DNA from: Niameybacter massiliensis
GTDB lineage: Bacteria > Bacillota > Clostridia > Lachnospirales > Cellulosilyticaceae
Reading direction: 5' to 3'
NCBI RefSeq assembly: GCF_001282685.1
Contig: NZ_LN875035.1
Coordinates: forward strand, 1,381,572 to 1,445,571
Length of the DNA: 64,000 nt
Under the pieces are notes generated by a model that saw nothing but the letters and a program-made list of their open reading frames with translations, had not been told where the DNA came from and did no database searches. The translations under genes and the position numbers were made by a program. How positions within the stretch are numbered: the stretch's first letter is position 1; every line of letters begins with the position of its first letter. Positions 1 to 8,968 of this stretch are shown in pieces.

Positions 1-1105
1 CTGTGTTACAGTAATCCACCATCTGATTAAGCTTTTCATATTCTAAAGATAAATCTACCCCTAAGCCCGCATTTTCGATTAGCAAACGGTTGGTCATAAT
101 ATCTGAAGAAGCATACATTAATGTACATGTAGACTCTAGACCATCACGGCCTGCACGCCCTGCTTCTTGGTAGTAACTTTCCATATTTTTTGGCATGTTA
201 TAGTGAAGGACGTAGCGAATATTAGATTTATCAATCCCCATACCAAAGGCATTAGTTGCAATCATAACACTAGCACGGTCATATAAGAAGTACTCTTGGT
301 TCATATTACGCTCGCTTTCACTAAGCCCTGCATGGTATCTTACCACTGTCATGCCTTTTGAAAGGAGTTTTTCATATAGAGCATCTACACTCTTTCTTGT
401 GGAACAATAAATAATTCCACTTTCTCCTTCATGCTTTTTAAGATAATCCAGTGTCCATTCTAGCTTACGCTTCGGTCTTTCTACTTCAAAGTATAAGTTA
501 GGGCGGTCAAAACCTGTGGTAATGCAATATGGGCCCTGAAGCTCTAATAATGCCAGCATATCTTCCTTAACTTTAGGTGTGGCAGTTGCTGTAAATGCAC
601 CAACTACTGGGCGATGTGGTAGACTTCTAATAAAGTTACCAACACCTCTATAACTTGGTCTAAAGTCATGTCCCCATTGACTCACACAGTGGGCCTCATC
701 AATAATGACATAGTCTATAGGCAGTTCTCTACATAAGCTGACAAAGTCATAAGACTCTAGTCGTTCTGGTGCCACATAGATCAGCTTATATCTTCCTTCT
801 CTTGCATCCTCCATTACCTCTCTATAGGCATGGGCACTGAGTGTACTATTAAGAACAGCAGCTTCTACCCCCATCTCTCTTAAGGCATCCACTTGGTCTT
901 TCATTAAAGAAATTAAAGGCGAAATGACCAAACTTACACCGCTCCCGCATAAAGCTGGTACTTGATAACAAATAGACTTCCCTGCACCTGTTGGCATAAT
1001 GCCTAGTACATCTTGTCCATTTACCAATGCCCCTATAATTTCTTCTTGTCCTACTCTAAAACTACTATATCCAAAATATTGTTTTAAAATCTCTAATGGT
1101 CTCAT
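1..1105 (-). CDS. recQ: ATP-dependent DNA helicase RecQ (N-terminal part; runs off the left edge)
   Basis: RecQ-family 3'-5' DNA helicase used in recombination and repair. About 368 residues are visible and the C-terminus lies outside the window. Translation shows the Walker A motif [12 protein letters not shown] near residue 37, the DEAH box in [18 protein letters not shown] near residue 138, FTATATP (motif III), [14 protein letters not shown] (motif V) and [12 protein letters not shown] (motif VI), all in the usual order. The ATG at 1105 is preceded by AAAGGA. The RQC and HRDC domains, if present, would be beyond position 1. Family assignment is firm; the total length is unknown. Confidence 0.95.
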   Translation of the reverse strand, partial: MRPLEILKQYFGYSSFRVGQEEIIGALVNGQDVLGIMPTGAGKSICYQVPALCGSGVSLVISPLISLMKDQVDALREMGVEAAVLNSTLSAHAYREVMEDAREGRYKLIYVAPERLESYDFVSLCRELPIDYVIIDEAHCVSQWGHDFRPSYRGVGNFIRSLPHRPVVGAFTATATPKVKEDMLALLELQGPYCITTGFDRPNLYFEVERPKRKLEWTLDYLKKHEGESGIIYCSTRKSVDALYEKLLSKGMTVVRYHAGLSESERNMNQEYFLYDRASVMIATNAFGMGIDKSNIRYVLHYNMPKNMESYYQEAGRAGRDGLESTCTLMYASSDIMTNRLLIENAGLGVDLSLEYEKLNQMVDYCNT

Positions 1106-1230
1106 ATGTTCTATCCTTTGCATCATTACTCTTATCTCTTACTATAGCTCATTTTGCCCTACTTCTTCAACCTCTCTTCTTATAGAGAAGCTTCTTTATA
1201 TAAGAAAATATAAAAATATAAGAACATCTA

Positions 1231-1263
1231 AAAAGGTGCTGCATCTACTTCTCATGCAACACC
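1231..1263 (-). terminator. Rho-independent terminator of the first chemoreceptor gene
   Basis: On the minus strand GGTGTTGCAT (1254-1263) pairs with ATGCAGCACC (1235-1244) around a 9-nt loop, followed by a T-run at 1231-1234. It lies between the chemoreceptor stop at 1354 and recQ, so it separates the two genes. Confidence 0.8.
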
Positions 1264-1353
1264 CCCATTTGCTTTATCATTTTAAGCTCTATTTCTACTC
1301 TATTATATCCCTATTACTCTGTATATACCTACTACTTATACCTTTTCATTTTT

Positions 1354-3324
1354 TTAACCTACTTTGAAATAATTAATCTTCTCTTGAAGTACTCTCGCGC
1401 TGGTCTCAAGTTCTTCACTACTTGCAGAGCTTTCTTGAGCATTACCGGATGTTGTCTGTACCAACCCAGAAATCTCTTCTACAACTGTGGTAATCTCATT
1501 AACGGCTTCGGATTGAATCTCTGCTGCCTCAGCAGTCTTTTTAACACTCACAATAACTGTATCAATACTTTCAACAATTTTGTTAAAGGAAGCTGTCGTG
1601 TTAGTGATAATCTGCGCACTACCTTCTACTGTGTGAAGTGTTGCCCCTACCAACTCTGCAGTTTGCTTTGCCGCTTCCATGCTACGTTCTGCCAGAGACT
1701 TCACTTCATTGGCAACTACTGCAAAGCCGCGCCCTGCTTCTCCTGCACGAGCTGCTTCTATAGATGCATTAAGAGCCAGTAAATTGGTCTGCGCTGCAAT
1801 CTGGTCAATCACTTGGATGATCTCTGAGATTTGTCCTGCTGATACTTGTATATTGACAATAGCTTGTTCCATATTATGCATTTGGGTTGTACCTTGCTCG
1901 ATCTCTTCTATCACATCTTGAGCAATCTCATCCATCTTCTTGGCATGTCTACTACTACGTCTAATCTGTTTAGCCATATCCCCTATGTTCGTGTTAATTT
2001 CTTCTACTGAAGCAGCTTGTTCTGAGGCTGATGTTGCAAGCTCATTGGCTGTTTCTGCTACTCTCTTAGATTGTCCAAAGACATATTCAGATACATGATG
2101 AATCTCTTCCATAGTTCCTTTTAAGGTCTGTGCAATGGAATTGAGTGATTGCTTAATAGGTGCAAAGTCTCCTTCATACTCTAAGTGACTTACTACAGTT
2201 AAGTCACCATCTGCAAGACGCTGTAAAACATCATCAATATCTTTCACATAGGTTGCAAAGCTTCCTATCACCTCTTGCAATGATAGATAAAGGGTTTCAA
2301 GTTCATCTCCTGTTTCAATAGGTTCTACTACAGAAGTTAAGTCGCCTTTTTGTAATTGCTTTGCACGCTCTGTTAGGGCTTCAAGTGGATGAGTAATGTT
2401 ATAGGCTAATTTACGTATAGCACTCATTCCTAATATTAAAGATCCAATACAAAGTCCAATCATCACTACTGCTAAAATACGTATTTCCTGATACACTTCA
2501 GCATTAGGTAATGCCACACCTACTGACCATCTGGTACTTGGGATGGGCTCATAACCTACAAAATATTTTTTCCCTTCTAATTGATAAGTGTCTATTCCTT
2601 TCTCACCATTTACCATATGAGTATGTATACGTGAAAGAGATTGATACGCCTTATCCTCATCGGCTAATGCAATCACATTTTCTTGACTATTTACTCTTTC
2701 CATATCTAAATGCGCGATAGTGGTACCGTTACCATTTATGATGAAAACTTGACCCTTCTCCCCTACTTTGCTCTCTCTAATCATATCTGTAAGTTTCTCT
2801 GCATCAAAAGTTGCAACTAAAACATTGACCATTTCTTTTTCATAATACACAGGTGTTGCAATATCAAAACTCATTTTTCCTGATAGCGCATTGAGGCTAG
2901 GCGTTGAAATATAAGTCTTGCCAGTCAATGCTTGTTTAAAAGCATCTGTATCTTTTATATTTGCCTTTTTGCCATCTTGTCTAAGTATTTCCCCTTCTGT
3001 TGTTGCCATAACAAGTGTATCTGCATCTAAGTACTCTCTATTTTCTTCAAGTGTTCCAAACTTAGCACTCATCCAAAGTGATGGATCTGTAATATGATCA
3101 AAGCTTGCTACATTTATCATCACACTTGTATAGAATTCTAATTTGTTCTCTATAGATTTTGTCGTCATACTTACTAGCTCTGGCATCATATGCTTCACCA
3201 CTGAATTCACCGTAATAGCCCCCACAGATATAGCTACTACTGTTAATAAAGAGGTGATAATAAGCAAAATCTTAGAAAACTGTATAACCATTTTTTCTCT
3301 TATTCCCCTTTTTCTCCCCTGCAT
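1354..3324 (-). CDS. Methyl-accepting chemotaxis protein
   Basis: Transmembrane chemoreceptor that passes a periphery-sensed ligand signal to CheA/CheW. The 656-residue protein has an N-terminal membrane segment (about 12-35), an extracellular dCache-like sensor (about 40-270), a second membrane segment (about 285-305), HAMP (about 310-360) and a long cytoplasmic helical hairpin with the tip motif [14 protein letters not shown]. The start is the ATG at 3324, because AGGAGG (3331-3336) is 6 nt in front of it; a longer reading from a TTG at 3339 would put the RBS inside the gene. It is a tandem paralogue of the next gene with the same length. The ligand cannot be read from sequence. Confidence 0.93.
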   Translation of the reverse strand: MQGRKRGIREKMVIQFSKILLIITSLLTVVAISVGAITVNSVVKHMMPELVSMTTKSIENKLEFYTSVMINVASFDHITDPSLWMSAKFGTLEENREYLDADTLVMATTEGEILRQDGKKANIKDTDAFKQALTGKTYISTPSLNALSGKMSFDIATPVYYEKEMVNVLVATFDAEKLTDMIRESKVGEKGQVFIINGNGTTIAHLDMERVNSQENVIALADEDKAYQSLSRIHTHMVNGEKGIDTYQLEGKKYFVGYEPIPSTRWSVGVALPNAEVYQEIRILAVVMIGLCIGSLILGMSAIRKLAYNITHPLEALTERAKQLQKGDLTSVVEPIETGDELETLYLSLQEVIGSFATYVKDIDDVLQRLADGDLTVVSHLEYEGDFAPIKQSLNSIAQTLKGTMEEIHHVSEYVFGQSKRVAETANELATSASEQAASVEEINTNIGDMAKQIRRSSRHAKKMDEIAQDVIEEIEQGTTQMHNMEQAIVNIQVSAGQISEIIQVIDQIAAQTNLLALNASIEAARAGEAGRGFAVVANEVKSLAERSMEAAKQTAELVGATLHTVEGSAQIITNTTASFNKIVESIDTVIVSVKKTAEAAEIQSEAVNEITTVVEEISGLVQTTSGNAQESSASSEELETSARVLQEKINYFKVG

Positions 3325-3437
3325 CTGCTTCCTCCTCAAATTTTATGATTAGTTTTGACTTATTATTGGAACTTTTCACCCAAAATAACTAAATTTAGTA
3401 TATAATATTGTATAATTTTATTCAATCATTTTTATAC

Positions 3438-3468
3438 AAAAAAAGGCACTGCATCTTAATACAATACC
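3438..3468 (-). terminator. Rho-independent terminator of the second chemoreceptor gene
   Basis: Minus-strand GGTATTGTAT (3459-3468) pairs with ATGCAGTGCC (3445-3454) using three G-U pairs, then a run of seven T. The stem resembles the terminators at 1231-1263 and 7141-7175. Confidence 0.75.
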
Positions 3469-3478
3469 TTTTGATTTT

Positions 3479-5449
3479 CTAATTAACTTTAAAATGATTA
3501 ATTTTCTCTTGGAGTACTTTTGCACTATTTGCAAGCTCATCACTACTTGCTGAACTCTCTTCGGCATTGGCTGCTGTGGTTTGTACAAGCTGAGAAATCT
3601 CATCAATCGCTGCTGTAATATCTGTTACTGCTTCAGATTGACTGTGTGCAATCTCTGCACTTTTCTCAACACTTGCAATAACTGTATCAATGCTTTCTAC
3701 GATTTTATTAAAGGACCCTGTGGTCTTTGTAATAATCTCTGTGCCACCTTCTACAGACTGAACCGTTGCATCTACTAATTCAGTTGTTTGTTTTGCTGCT
3801 TGCATACTGCGTGCAGCAAGGTCTTTAACCTCATTAGCAACTACTAAGAAGCCGCGTCCTGCATCCCCCGCACGTGCTGCTTCTATGGAAGCATTGAGGG
3901 CTAGAAGATTAGTTTGAGCTGCAATCTGGTCAATGACTTTAATGATTTCAGAAATTTCTCCCGTTGAAGCTTGAATCTTAACAATGGCTTCTCCCATCTG
4001 ACGCATTTGACCCGTACCTTGTTCAATCTCAACCATTACAGTTTGTGCAACTTCATTAACTTGTTGTGCATGATTGCTACTTGTTTTGATTTGGTCTGCC
4101 ATATCATTAATAGTTGCATTCATCTCTTCTATAGAAGCTGCTTGCTCTGTGGCTGAAGCCGCAAGTTCTGTTGCTGTTTCTGACACTCTACCTGCTTGTT
4201 CTAATACATGCTCAGATACATGGTGAATTTCTTTTATCGTTGTATTAAGTTTATTCCCAATCATATTAAGAGACTGCTTAATAGGTGCAAAGTCTCCCTT
4301 ATACTCGATTTGACTGGCTACAGTTAAGTCGCCTTCTGCTAGGTTATGTAAGACATAGTCTATATCTTTAATATACACCGCTATACCTCTCATCATATCT
4401 CTAAGTGAAATAAAGAGGGTTTCAAGTTCATCTTTTGTTTCAATAGCTGCTATCGTTGAGCTTAAGTCACCTTCTTGCATCTTTTTAGCACGCTCTGTTA
4501 AGCTTTCAATAGGTTGTGTAATGGCGTAAGCTAATTTACGTATAATTCTTCCACCTACTACTAAACAAACAATACAAAGAACAAGCATAATGGCTACGAG
4601 CATACGTAATTCCTTGACTACTTCATAATTGGGTAACGAAATGCCTACAGACCACTGCGTACCTGGTATTGGCCCATAACCTGATATATATTTTTTCCCA
4701 CCAAATTTATATGTATCCATCCCAAGCTCACCATTAATCATCTTTTCATGAACACGAGATACTGTTTTATATTTTTTATCTTCTTGTGCTAAAGTCATGA
4801 TGTTTTCTTGGTTGTTCACACGGTCTGTATCTAAATGGGCTATTGTTGTACCTGTTTGATCAATAATAAATGCACGCCCATTGTCGCCAATTTTTAATTC
4901 ACTAATCATCTCTGTTAACTTGCCTGCATCAAATGTGGCAACTAAGATGTTGACCATCTCACCATTGTAATAAATAGGTGTAGCTACATTAAAGCGCATG
5001 GTTTCTGATACAGGATTAAATTGTGGTGAAGAGATATAGGTTTCACCTTTTTTTGTGTGCATATACACATCCGTATCTTTAATGCTCGCCTTCTTACCAT
5101 CTTGTCTAATAATATCGCCATCCATAGTCGCCATTACCAATGTGTCTGCATTGATATAAGCTCTATTTTCCTCTAGTTCCCCAAACTTCTCACTCATAGG
5201 AATATCTGGATCAGCAATTCCTTCCATCTTCGCCACATTGGTTACAACATTTTTAAAGAGCTCTAGCTTATTTTCTATAGCTGAAGCTGTCATTGTAACA
5301 ATCTCTGGCATCATCTCTTTCACTGTATTATTCACAGTAGTATAACCAATGGATATGGCAACGACTGTAAGCAAAAGTGCTGTAAATAATAAAATCATAG
5401 AAAATTGTCTTTCAATTTTTTCCCTAATCGATTTGTGTACCCTTTTCAT
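3479..5449 (-). CDS. Methyl-accepting chemotaxis protein (tandem paralogue)
   Basis: Second dCache-HAMP-MCP chemoreceptor, 656 residues, with the same domain order as its neighbour: membrane segment near the N-terminus, sensor domain to about residue 270, second membrane segment, HAMP, signalling hairpin with [14 protein letters not shown]. The cytoplasmic parts are close in sequence, while the sensor parts differ more, as expected for a duplication with ligand divergence. The ATG at 5449 is chosen because AGGAGG lies 5 nt upstream; a longer frame to 5518 has no RBS. A terminator separates it from the downstream receptor gene, so each probably has its own transcript. Confidence 0.93.
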   Translation of the reverse strand: MKRVHKSIREKIERQFSMILLFTALLLTVVAISIGYTTVNNTVKEMMPEIVTMTASAIENKLELFKNVVTNVAKMEGIADPDIPMSEKFGELEENRAYINADTLVMATMDGDIIRQDGKKASIKDTDVYMHTKKGETYISSPQFNPVSETMRFNVATPIYYNGEMVNILVATFDAGKLTEMISELKIGDNGRAFIIDQTGTTIAHLDTDRVNNQENIMTLAQEDKKYKTVSRVHEKMINGELGMDTYKFGGKKYISGYGPIPGTQWSVGISLPNYEVVKELRMLVAIMLVLCIVCLVVGGRIIRKLAYAITQPIESLTERAKKMQEGDLSSTIAAIETKDELETLFISLRDMMRGIAVYIKDIDYVLHNLAEGDLTVASQIEYKGDFAPIKQSLNMIGNKLNTTIKEIHHVSEHVLEQAGRVSETATELAASATEQAASIEEMNATINDMADQIKTSSNHAQQVNEVAQTVMVEIEQGTGQMRQMGEAIVKIQASTGEISEIIKVIDQIAAQTNLLALNASIEAARAGDAGRGFLVVANEVKDLAARSMQAAKQTTELVDATVQSVEGGTEIITKTTGSFNKIVESIDTVIASVEKSAEIAHSQSEAVTDITAAIDEISQLVQTTAANAEESSASSDELANSAKVLQEKINHFKVN

Positions 5450-5509
5450 CTTCTCCTCCTGTTGTCTCATTTGTATAATTTCTTTTTTACAACTTTTACG
5501 CCCTAACTT

Positions 5510-5538
5510 ACTATACAATAGTAAACAATTTTATTCAA
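5510..5538 (-). promoter_or_regulatory. Predicted sigma-A promoter of the second chemoreceptor gene
   Basis: Minus strand TTGAAT (5533-5538), 17-nt spacer, TATAGT (5510-5515), about 60 nt upstream of the chosen ATG. No sigma-28 type motility promoter was recognised. Confidence 0.45.
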
Positions 5539-5712
5539 ATATAACCTTATATTTTTATTTTTTGTAGGATTTGCGCATAACATTTTCTATACCTATCTAC
5601 TTAATTTACAAATAGACGTATAGAAATTTATTTTTAAAAGGGCTATACTAATAGGATGTGTTTACACAACAGTGGATTCAATTAAAAATTTAATATAGGG
5701 GGTTATACTTTC

Positions 5713-7128
5713 ATGCAAAACAACAATTCAAGATCTGAAAGATTAGGTACAATGCCTGTTGGAAGATTGCTTGCAAGTATGTCTATACCAGCTATCTTTT
5801 CTATGTTGGTACAGTCATTGTATAACGTTGTCGATAGTATTTTCGTATCTCGTATTGGCGAAAATGCATTAACAGCGGTTTCTCTTGCCTTCCCACTTCA
5901 AATGCTTATTATTGCATTTGCACTTGGTGTAGGTGTTGGGGTTAACTCACTGATCGCTCGTAAATTGGGCGAAGGTGACAAAGTTGTGGCATCTAAAATT
6001 GCAAGTACAGGTTTCTTTGTAGCGATTATGAATGCCATCGTCTTTATGCTCATTGGTATTTTTGCAACACGCTTCTTTATGGGCCTTTTCTCAAACGATG
6101 CAACAATTATTGATATGGGGACATCTTACTTACAAATCGTACTGATCTTCTCATTTGGGATCTTTGTAGAGATTACTTGCTCTAGAACTTTACAAGCTAC
6201 AGGTAATATGATTATTCCAATGTTCTCTCAACTTATTGGTGCGGTTACCAATATTATTCTCGATCCAATCCTTATCTTTGGATTATTCGGGCTTCCAGCA
6301 ATGGGGATTAAGGGAGCTGCTATTGCAACAGTTATCGGGCAAATTTGTGCCATGATCTTTGTACTTGTGATGTTCCACATTAAATCACATGAAGTACATT
6401 TACAAATTAAAGGCTTCAAACTTGAAAAAGAACATATTATTGATATCTATAAAGTTGGTTTCCCAGTTATCGTTATGAATGCAATCGGTTCTGTAACAAC
6501 TACATTCTTAAATGGTATCTTAATGGCCTTCTCTTCTACAGCAGTTGCCATCTTTGGGATCTACTTTAAGCTTCAATCCTTCATCTTCATGCCAGTATTT
6601 GGTTTAACTCAAGGCGCAATGCCTATTATGGGTTACAACTTTGGTGCTAACAACAAGAAACGTTTTATTCAAACCTTAAAACTAACACTTACAACTTCCT
6701 TCATTATTATGCTTGCAGGAACAGGAATCTTCTGGTTACTTCCAGAACAACTTCTTGCACTCTTTGATGGAAGTCCAGAAATGGTTCAAATGGGTATTTA
6801 TGTTTTACGCGTACTTAGCCTTTGCTTCATTCCTGCATCTATCGGGATTACCCTTTCAACTATGTTCCAATCTATTGGACATGGTTTCAAATCATTGGTT
6901 ATGTCCCTTTTACGTCAGCTCGTACTCATCATTCCATGCGCATGGCTCTTTGCTCAATTCGTAGGATTAGATGCCGTATGGTTCTGCTATCCAATTGCAG
7001 AGATTGTTTGTGCCGTTATCTTTATGCCACTTGCAATCGTTGTTGTAAAAAAAGCTTTCGCTGCTAAGTCAGTTGAAAACGAAGATGAAAACAATGCTGG
7101 TAACGAAGACGAAGTACCAGCACTTTAA
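5713..7128 (+). CDS. MATE family multidrug/cation exporter
   Basis: Integral membrane antiporter of the MATE family that exports drugs or metabolites using an Na+ or H+ gradient. The 471-residue protein has about 12 hydrophobic segments and the N-terminal pattern PVGRLLASMSIPAIFSMLVQ followed by NVVDSIFVSRIG, typical of MatE domains; the second MatE repeat starts around residue 235. Only an acidic, Asn-rich tail follows the last membrane helix. The ATG is preceded by AGGGGG at 10 nt. It is a monocistronic unit ending in the hairpin at 7141-7175. The substrate is unknown. Confidence 0.92.
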   Translation: MQNNNSRSERLGTMPVGRLLASMSIPAIFSMLVQSLYNVVDSIFVSRIGENALTAVSLAFPLQMLIIAFALGVGVGVNSLIARKLGEGDKVVASKIASTGFFVAIMNAIVFMLIGIFATRFFMGLFSNDATIIDMGTSYLQIVLIFSFGIFVEITCSRTLQATGNMIIPMFSQLIGAVTNIILDPILIFGLFGLPAMGIKGAAIATVIGQICAMIFVLVMFHIKSHEVHLQIKGFKLEKEHIIDIYKVGFPVIVMNAIGSVTTTFLNGILMAFSSTAVAIFGIYFKLQSFIFMPVFGLTQGAMPIMGYNFGANNKKRFIQTLKLTLTTSFIIMLAGTGIFWLLPEQLLALFDGSPEMVQMGIYVLRVLSLCFIPASIGITLSTMFQSIGHGFKSLVMSLLRQLVLIIPCAWLFAQFVGLDAVWFCYPIAEIVCAVIFMPLAIVVVKKAFAAKSVENEDENNAGNEDEVPAL

Positions 7129-7140
7129 TCACATATAGTA

Positions 7141-7175
7141 AAAAGGGTGTTGCAATCACTGCAACACCCTTTTTC
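7141..7175. terminator. Bidirectional terminator between the MATE gene and the small gene
   Basis: GGGTGTTGCA (7146-7155), 5-nt loop, TGCAACACCC (7161-7170), flanked by AAAAA on the left and TTTTT on the right. It serves the plus-strand MATE gene and the minus-strand gene ending at 7182. Confidence 0.9.
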
Positions 7176-7181
7176 TATCCT

Positions 7182-7409
7182 TTATTGTTGTACGCTTGGT
7201 ACACTTCTTAAGCTTTCATAAGCATTTTGAATACGAACAAGTTCATCTTCATTGAATTTTTTTGAAATATATCTTGCTTGCTCTATACGTTTGTGAGATT
7301 TCTCTACTTGCTCTTCAAAAATCTCAATCTCTCTAATATTTTTTCCTTTTGCTACATTCACTCTACGACGTACACTTAATATATCTTTAACCATTTGTTC
7401 TTTATTCAT
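7182..7409 (-). CDS. Small hypothetical protein (75 aa), charged and helical
   Basis: Unrecognised 75-residue soluble protein, rich in Lys, Arg and Glu and predicted by eye to be mostly helical (NIREIEIFEEQVEKSHKRIE). It has a good RBS (AAGGAGA, 10 nt before the ATG) and its own terminator in the shared hairpin at 7141-7175, so I regard it as a real gene. It has no signal peptide, membrane segment or cysteine. It sits downstream of cbiK in the same direction, but an 85-nt gap leaves co-transcription uncertain. No function is proposed. Confidence 0.7.
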   Translation of the reverse strand: MNKEQMVKDILSVRRRVNVAKGKNIREIEIFEEQVEKSHKRIEQARYISKKFNEDELVRIQNAYESLRSVPSVQQ

Positions 7410-7494
7410 TACTTAAAAGTCTCCTTCTGTCTTGTCCATTGCTCGCTTCTATCTTATATAAAAACCTTCTTTTTGTAAACCCTAAGCCAGTATT

Positions 7495-8268
7495 CTACTT
7501 ATTTTCCCATGTATCTATCACATTTTGAATATGTCCAATGTAGACGGCTCTTGTACTCGTATAACTGCCTAAGCCTTTTTGTACTACCTCTACCTGCTTA
7601 CCCATTTGCTCTAACCCATACTTAAAAGATTCCTCATGGTCTCCCATCACATCTCTTAATATATGCATACCTGCTACAAGCATAAAAGGCACCACCGTAA
7701 CCTTCTCATTTCTAAAAGGAAGCATCTCCAAATGACTCCTATCTTCTAAGGTTGTCACAATGCAGTTTAGTGTTGTCTTATCTAACATTTCTCTAAGCTG
7801 AGCATAGGATACATGGGCTTCATGGGTTGTACCATGTCCAAGTAAAAGAAGATCTGAATCTAGCCCACTGTAAAGGTCTTCAAGCTCCTTAACCACTTTT
7901 GCATAGTCCTGTTGTGTACTTAATAGTGCCTTCCCTACTGCAACTTGATGAATGCCTGCTTCTCCTTCATAGGCTTGTTGAAGTTCTAGCAATTTATCAT
8001 ATTCTATTCCTTCTATTAAAAAGAGGGGCTGAATAATAACTTTTTCATAGCCTTCTTGTTTCAACGCTTCCATACTTTCTTCTGGTGACAACATCTTTAG
8101 ATTATGTTCTTTTAATAAACGCTTTCTCAAAAAACTTGATGAAAAACTTTCATACACATCCCAGTCACTAAAAGCTTCTTCAATGGCATGGATACATGGA
8201 TTAATACTTTCTTTCTTCTGTTCTAAATAACTTGTTCCAAAGCTAACAACCAAAATGGCTTTTTTCAT
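7495..8268 (-). CDS. cbiK: Sirohydrochlorin cobaltochelatase CbiK
   Basis: Inserts Co2+ into sirohydrochlorin in the anaerobic cobalamin pathway. The 257-residue protein starts with KAILVVSFGTSYLEQ and has LLLGHGTTHEAH around residue 140 and VPFMLVAGMHILRDVMGD around residue 193, which carry the two metal-binding histidines of the CbiK/CbiX chelatase fold. An RBS (GAGGAG) precedes the ATG, and the start overlaps the end of the upstream precorrin-2 dehydrogenase gene by 26 nt, indicating translational coupling. The two genes make sirohydrochlorin and then metallate it. No leader sequence for export is present. Confidence 0.93.
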   Translation of the reverse strand: MKKAILVVSFGTSYLEQKKESINPCIHAIEEAFSDWDVYESFSSSFLRKRLLKEHNLKMLSPEESMEALKQEGYEKVIIQPLFLIEGIEYDKLLELQQAYEGEAGIHQVAVGKALLSTQQDYAKVVKELEDLYSGLDSDLLLLGHGTTHEAHVSYAQLREMLDKTTLNCIVTTLEDRSHLEMLPFRNEKVTVVPFMLVAGMHILRDVMGDHEESFKYGLEQMGKQVEVVQKGLGSYTSTRAVYIGHIQNVIDTWENK

Positions 8269-8833
8269 AGGTCTTCAACTCCTCTAGGTTTAAAGTAGCA
8301 AGGTGATTTAATATTTTTTTCTTCTCCATTTCATCTTGTACTTGTTGTAATACTTTTACTCTTAAACGTCTATGTACATCCATAAGTTCCACATAGGATG
8401 CATCATACTTTTCTTCTAATTCTTTTTTAATAAGGGCCGCTAGAGAAGGACTGGCTCCCCCTGTTGATACAGCAATCATCAAATCACCTCTTTTAAAGGA
8501 AGAAGGGACAATAAAACTAGAAAGTTCCTTATTATCTACCACATTACACAGTTTATTAGCACGCTTACAAAATGCTCCTACAGCTTGATTTGTCTCGTAA
8601 TCATCTGTGGCTGCTACTACTAGAAAGCTATTGGCACAATCACCTTCTTCATAGCATTTATAAACAAGATTAACCTCTGGCCCTAGACTTTTAAACGCCT
8701 CTATAAAGCTTGGTGCAATAATATGTAAGTCACATTTCTCATTTTCTAATGCTACTGCCTTACGATATGCAACCTTGCCCCCACCTACTATTGTTACTTT
8801 CTTTCCTTCTAAATTCAGACATGCTGTATACAT
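8243..8833 (-). CDS. Precorrin-2 dehydrogenase (siroheme synthase N-terminal type)
   Basis: NAD-dependent oxidation of precorrin-2 to sirohydrochlorin. The 196-residue protein has the Rossmann motif VTIVGGGKVAYRKAVAL at residues 13-29 and the SirC/Met8/CysG-N signature VSTGGASPSLAALIKKELEE near residue 123. It lacks the C-terminal methyltransferase domain of CysG; that activity is supplied by the CobA-HemD fusion at 61-62.6 kb. RBS GGAGG lies 7 nt before the ATG. It is coupled to cbiK, so flow is probably toward cobalt or siroheme products. Whether it also chelates iron, as Met8p does, cannot be decided here. Confidence 0.92.
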   Translation of the reverse strand: MYTACLNLEGKKVTIVGGGKVAYRKAVALENEKCDLHIIAPSFIEAFKSLGPEVNLVYKCYEEGDCANSFLVVAATDDYETNQAVGAFCKRANKLCNVVDNKELSSFIVPSSFKRGDLMIAVSTGGASPSLAALIKKELEEKYDASYVELMDVHRRLRVKVLQQVQDEMEKKKILNHLATLNLEELKTYEKSHFGC

Positions 8834-8932
8834 CTCTTGCCTCCATCTATTCCCTATTTTATTAAAAATTATGCTTTACCCTATCTTCTATATTCTCCCA
8901 AAAACACATCTTGGTCAAGGATTTTCCACATC

Positions 8933-8957
8933 AAAAAGGGCTACCTTTTGGCAGCCC
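8933..8957 (-). terminator. Terminator of the arylsulfotransferase gene
   Basis: Minus strand GGGCTGCC (8950-8957), AAAA loop, GGTAGCCC (8938-8945), then TTTTT. It lies 12 nt after the stop of the gene at 8969. Confidence 0.85.
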
Positions 8958-8968
8958 CTTATTATCTA

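Noticed and set aside
999-1367. Plus-strand 122-aa ORF rich in Leu, Ser and Tyr
   Set aside because: It is antisense to the start of recQ and covers the chemoreceptor terminator; no RBS and unnatural composition.
3340-3437. Sigma-28 flagellar promoter for the first chemoreceptor
   Set aside because: No TAAA-N15-GCCGATAA-like sequence; the AT-rich region gives several weak sigma-A-like matches none of which stands out.
8870-8966. Riboswitch upstream of the precorrin-2 dehydrogenase gene
   Set aside because: Only the arylsulfotransferase terminator and about 100 AT-rich bases are present; no cobalamin box or similar block was seen.
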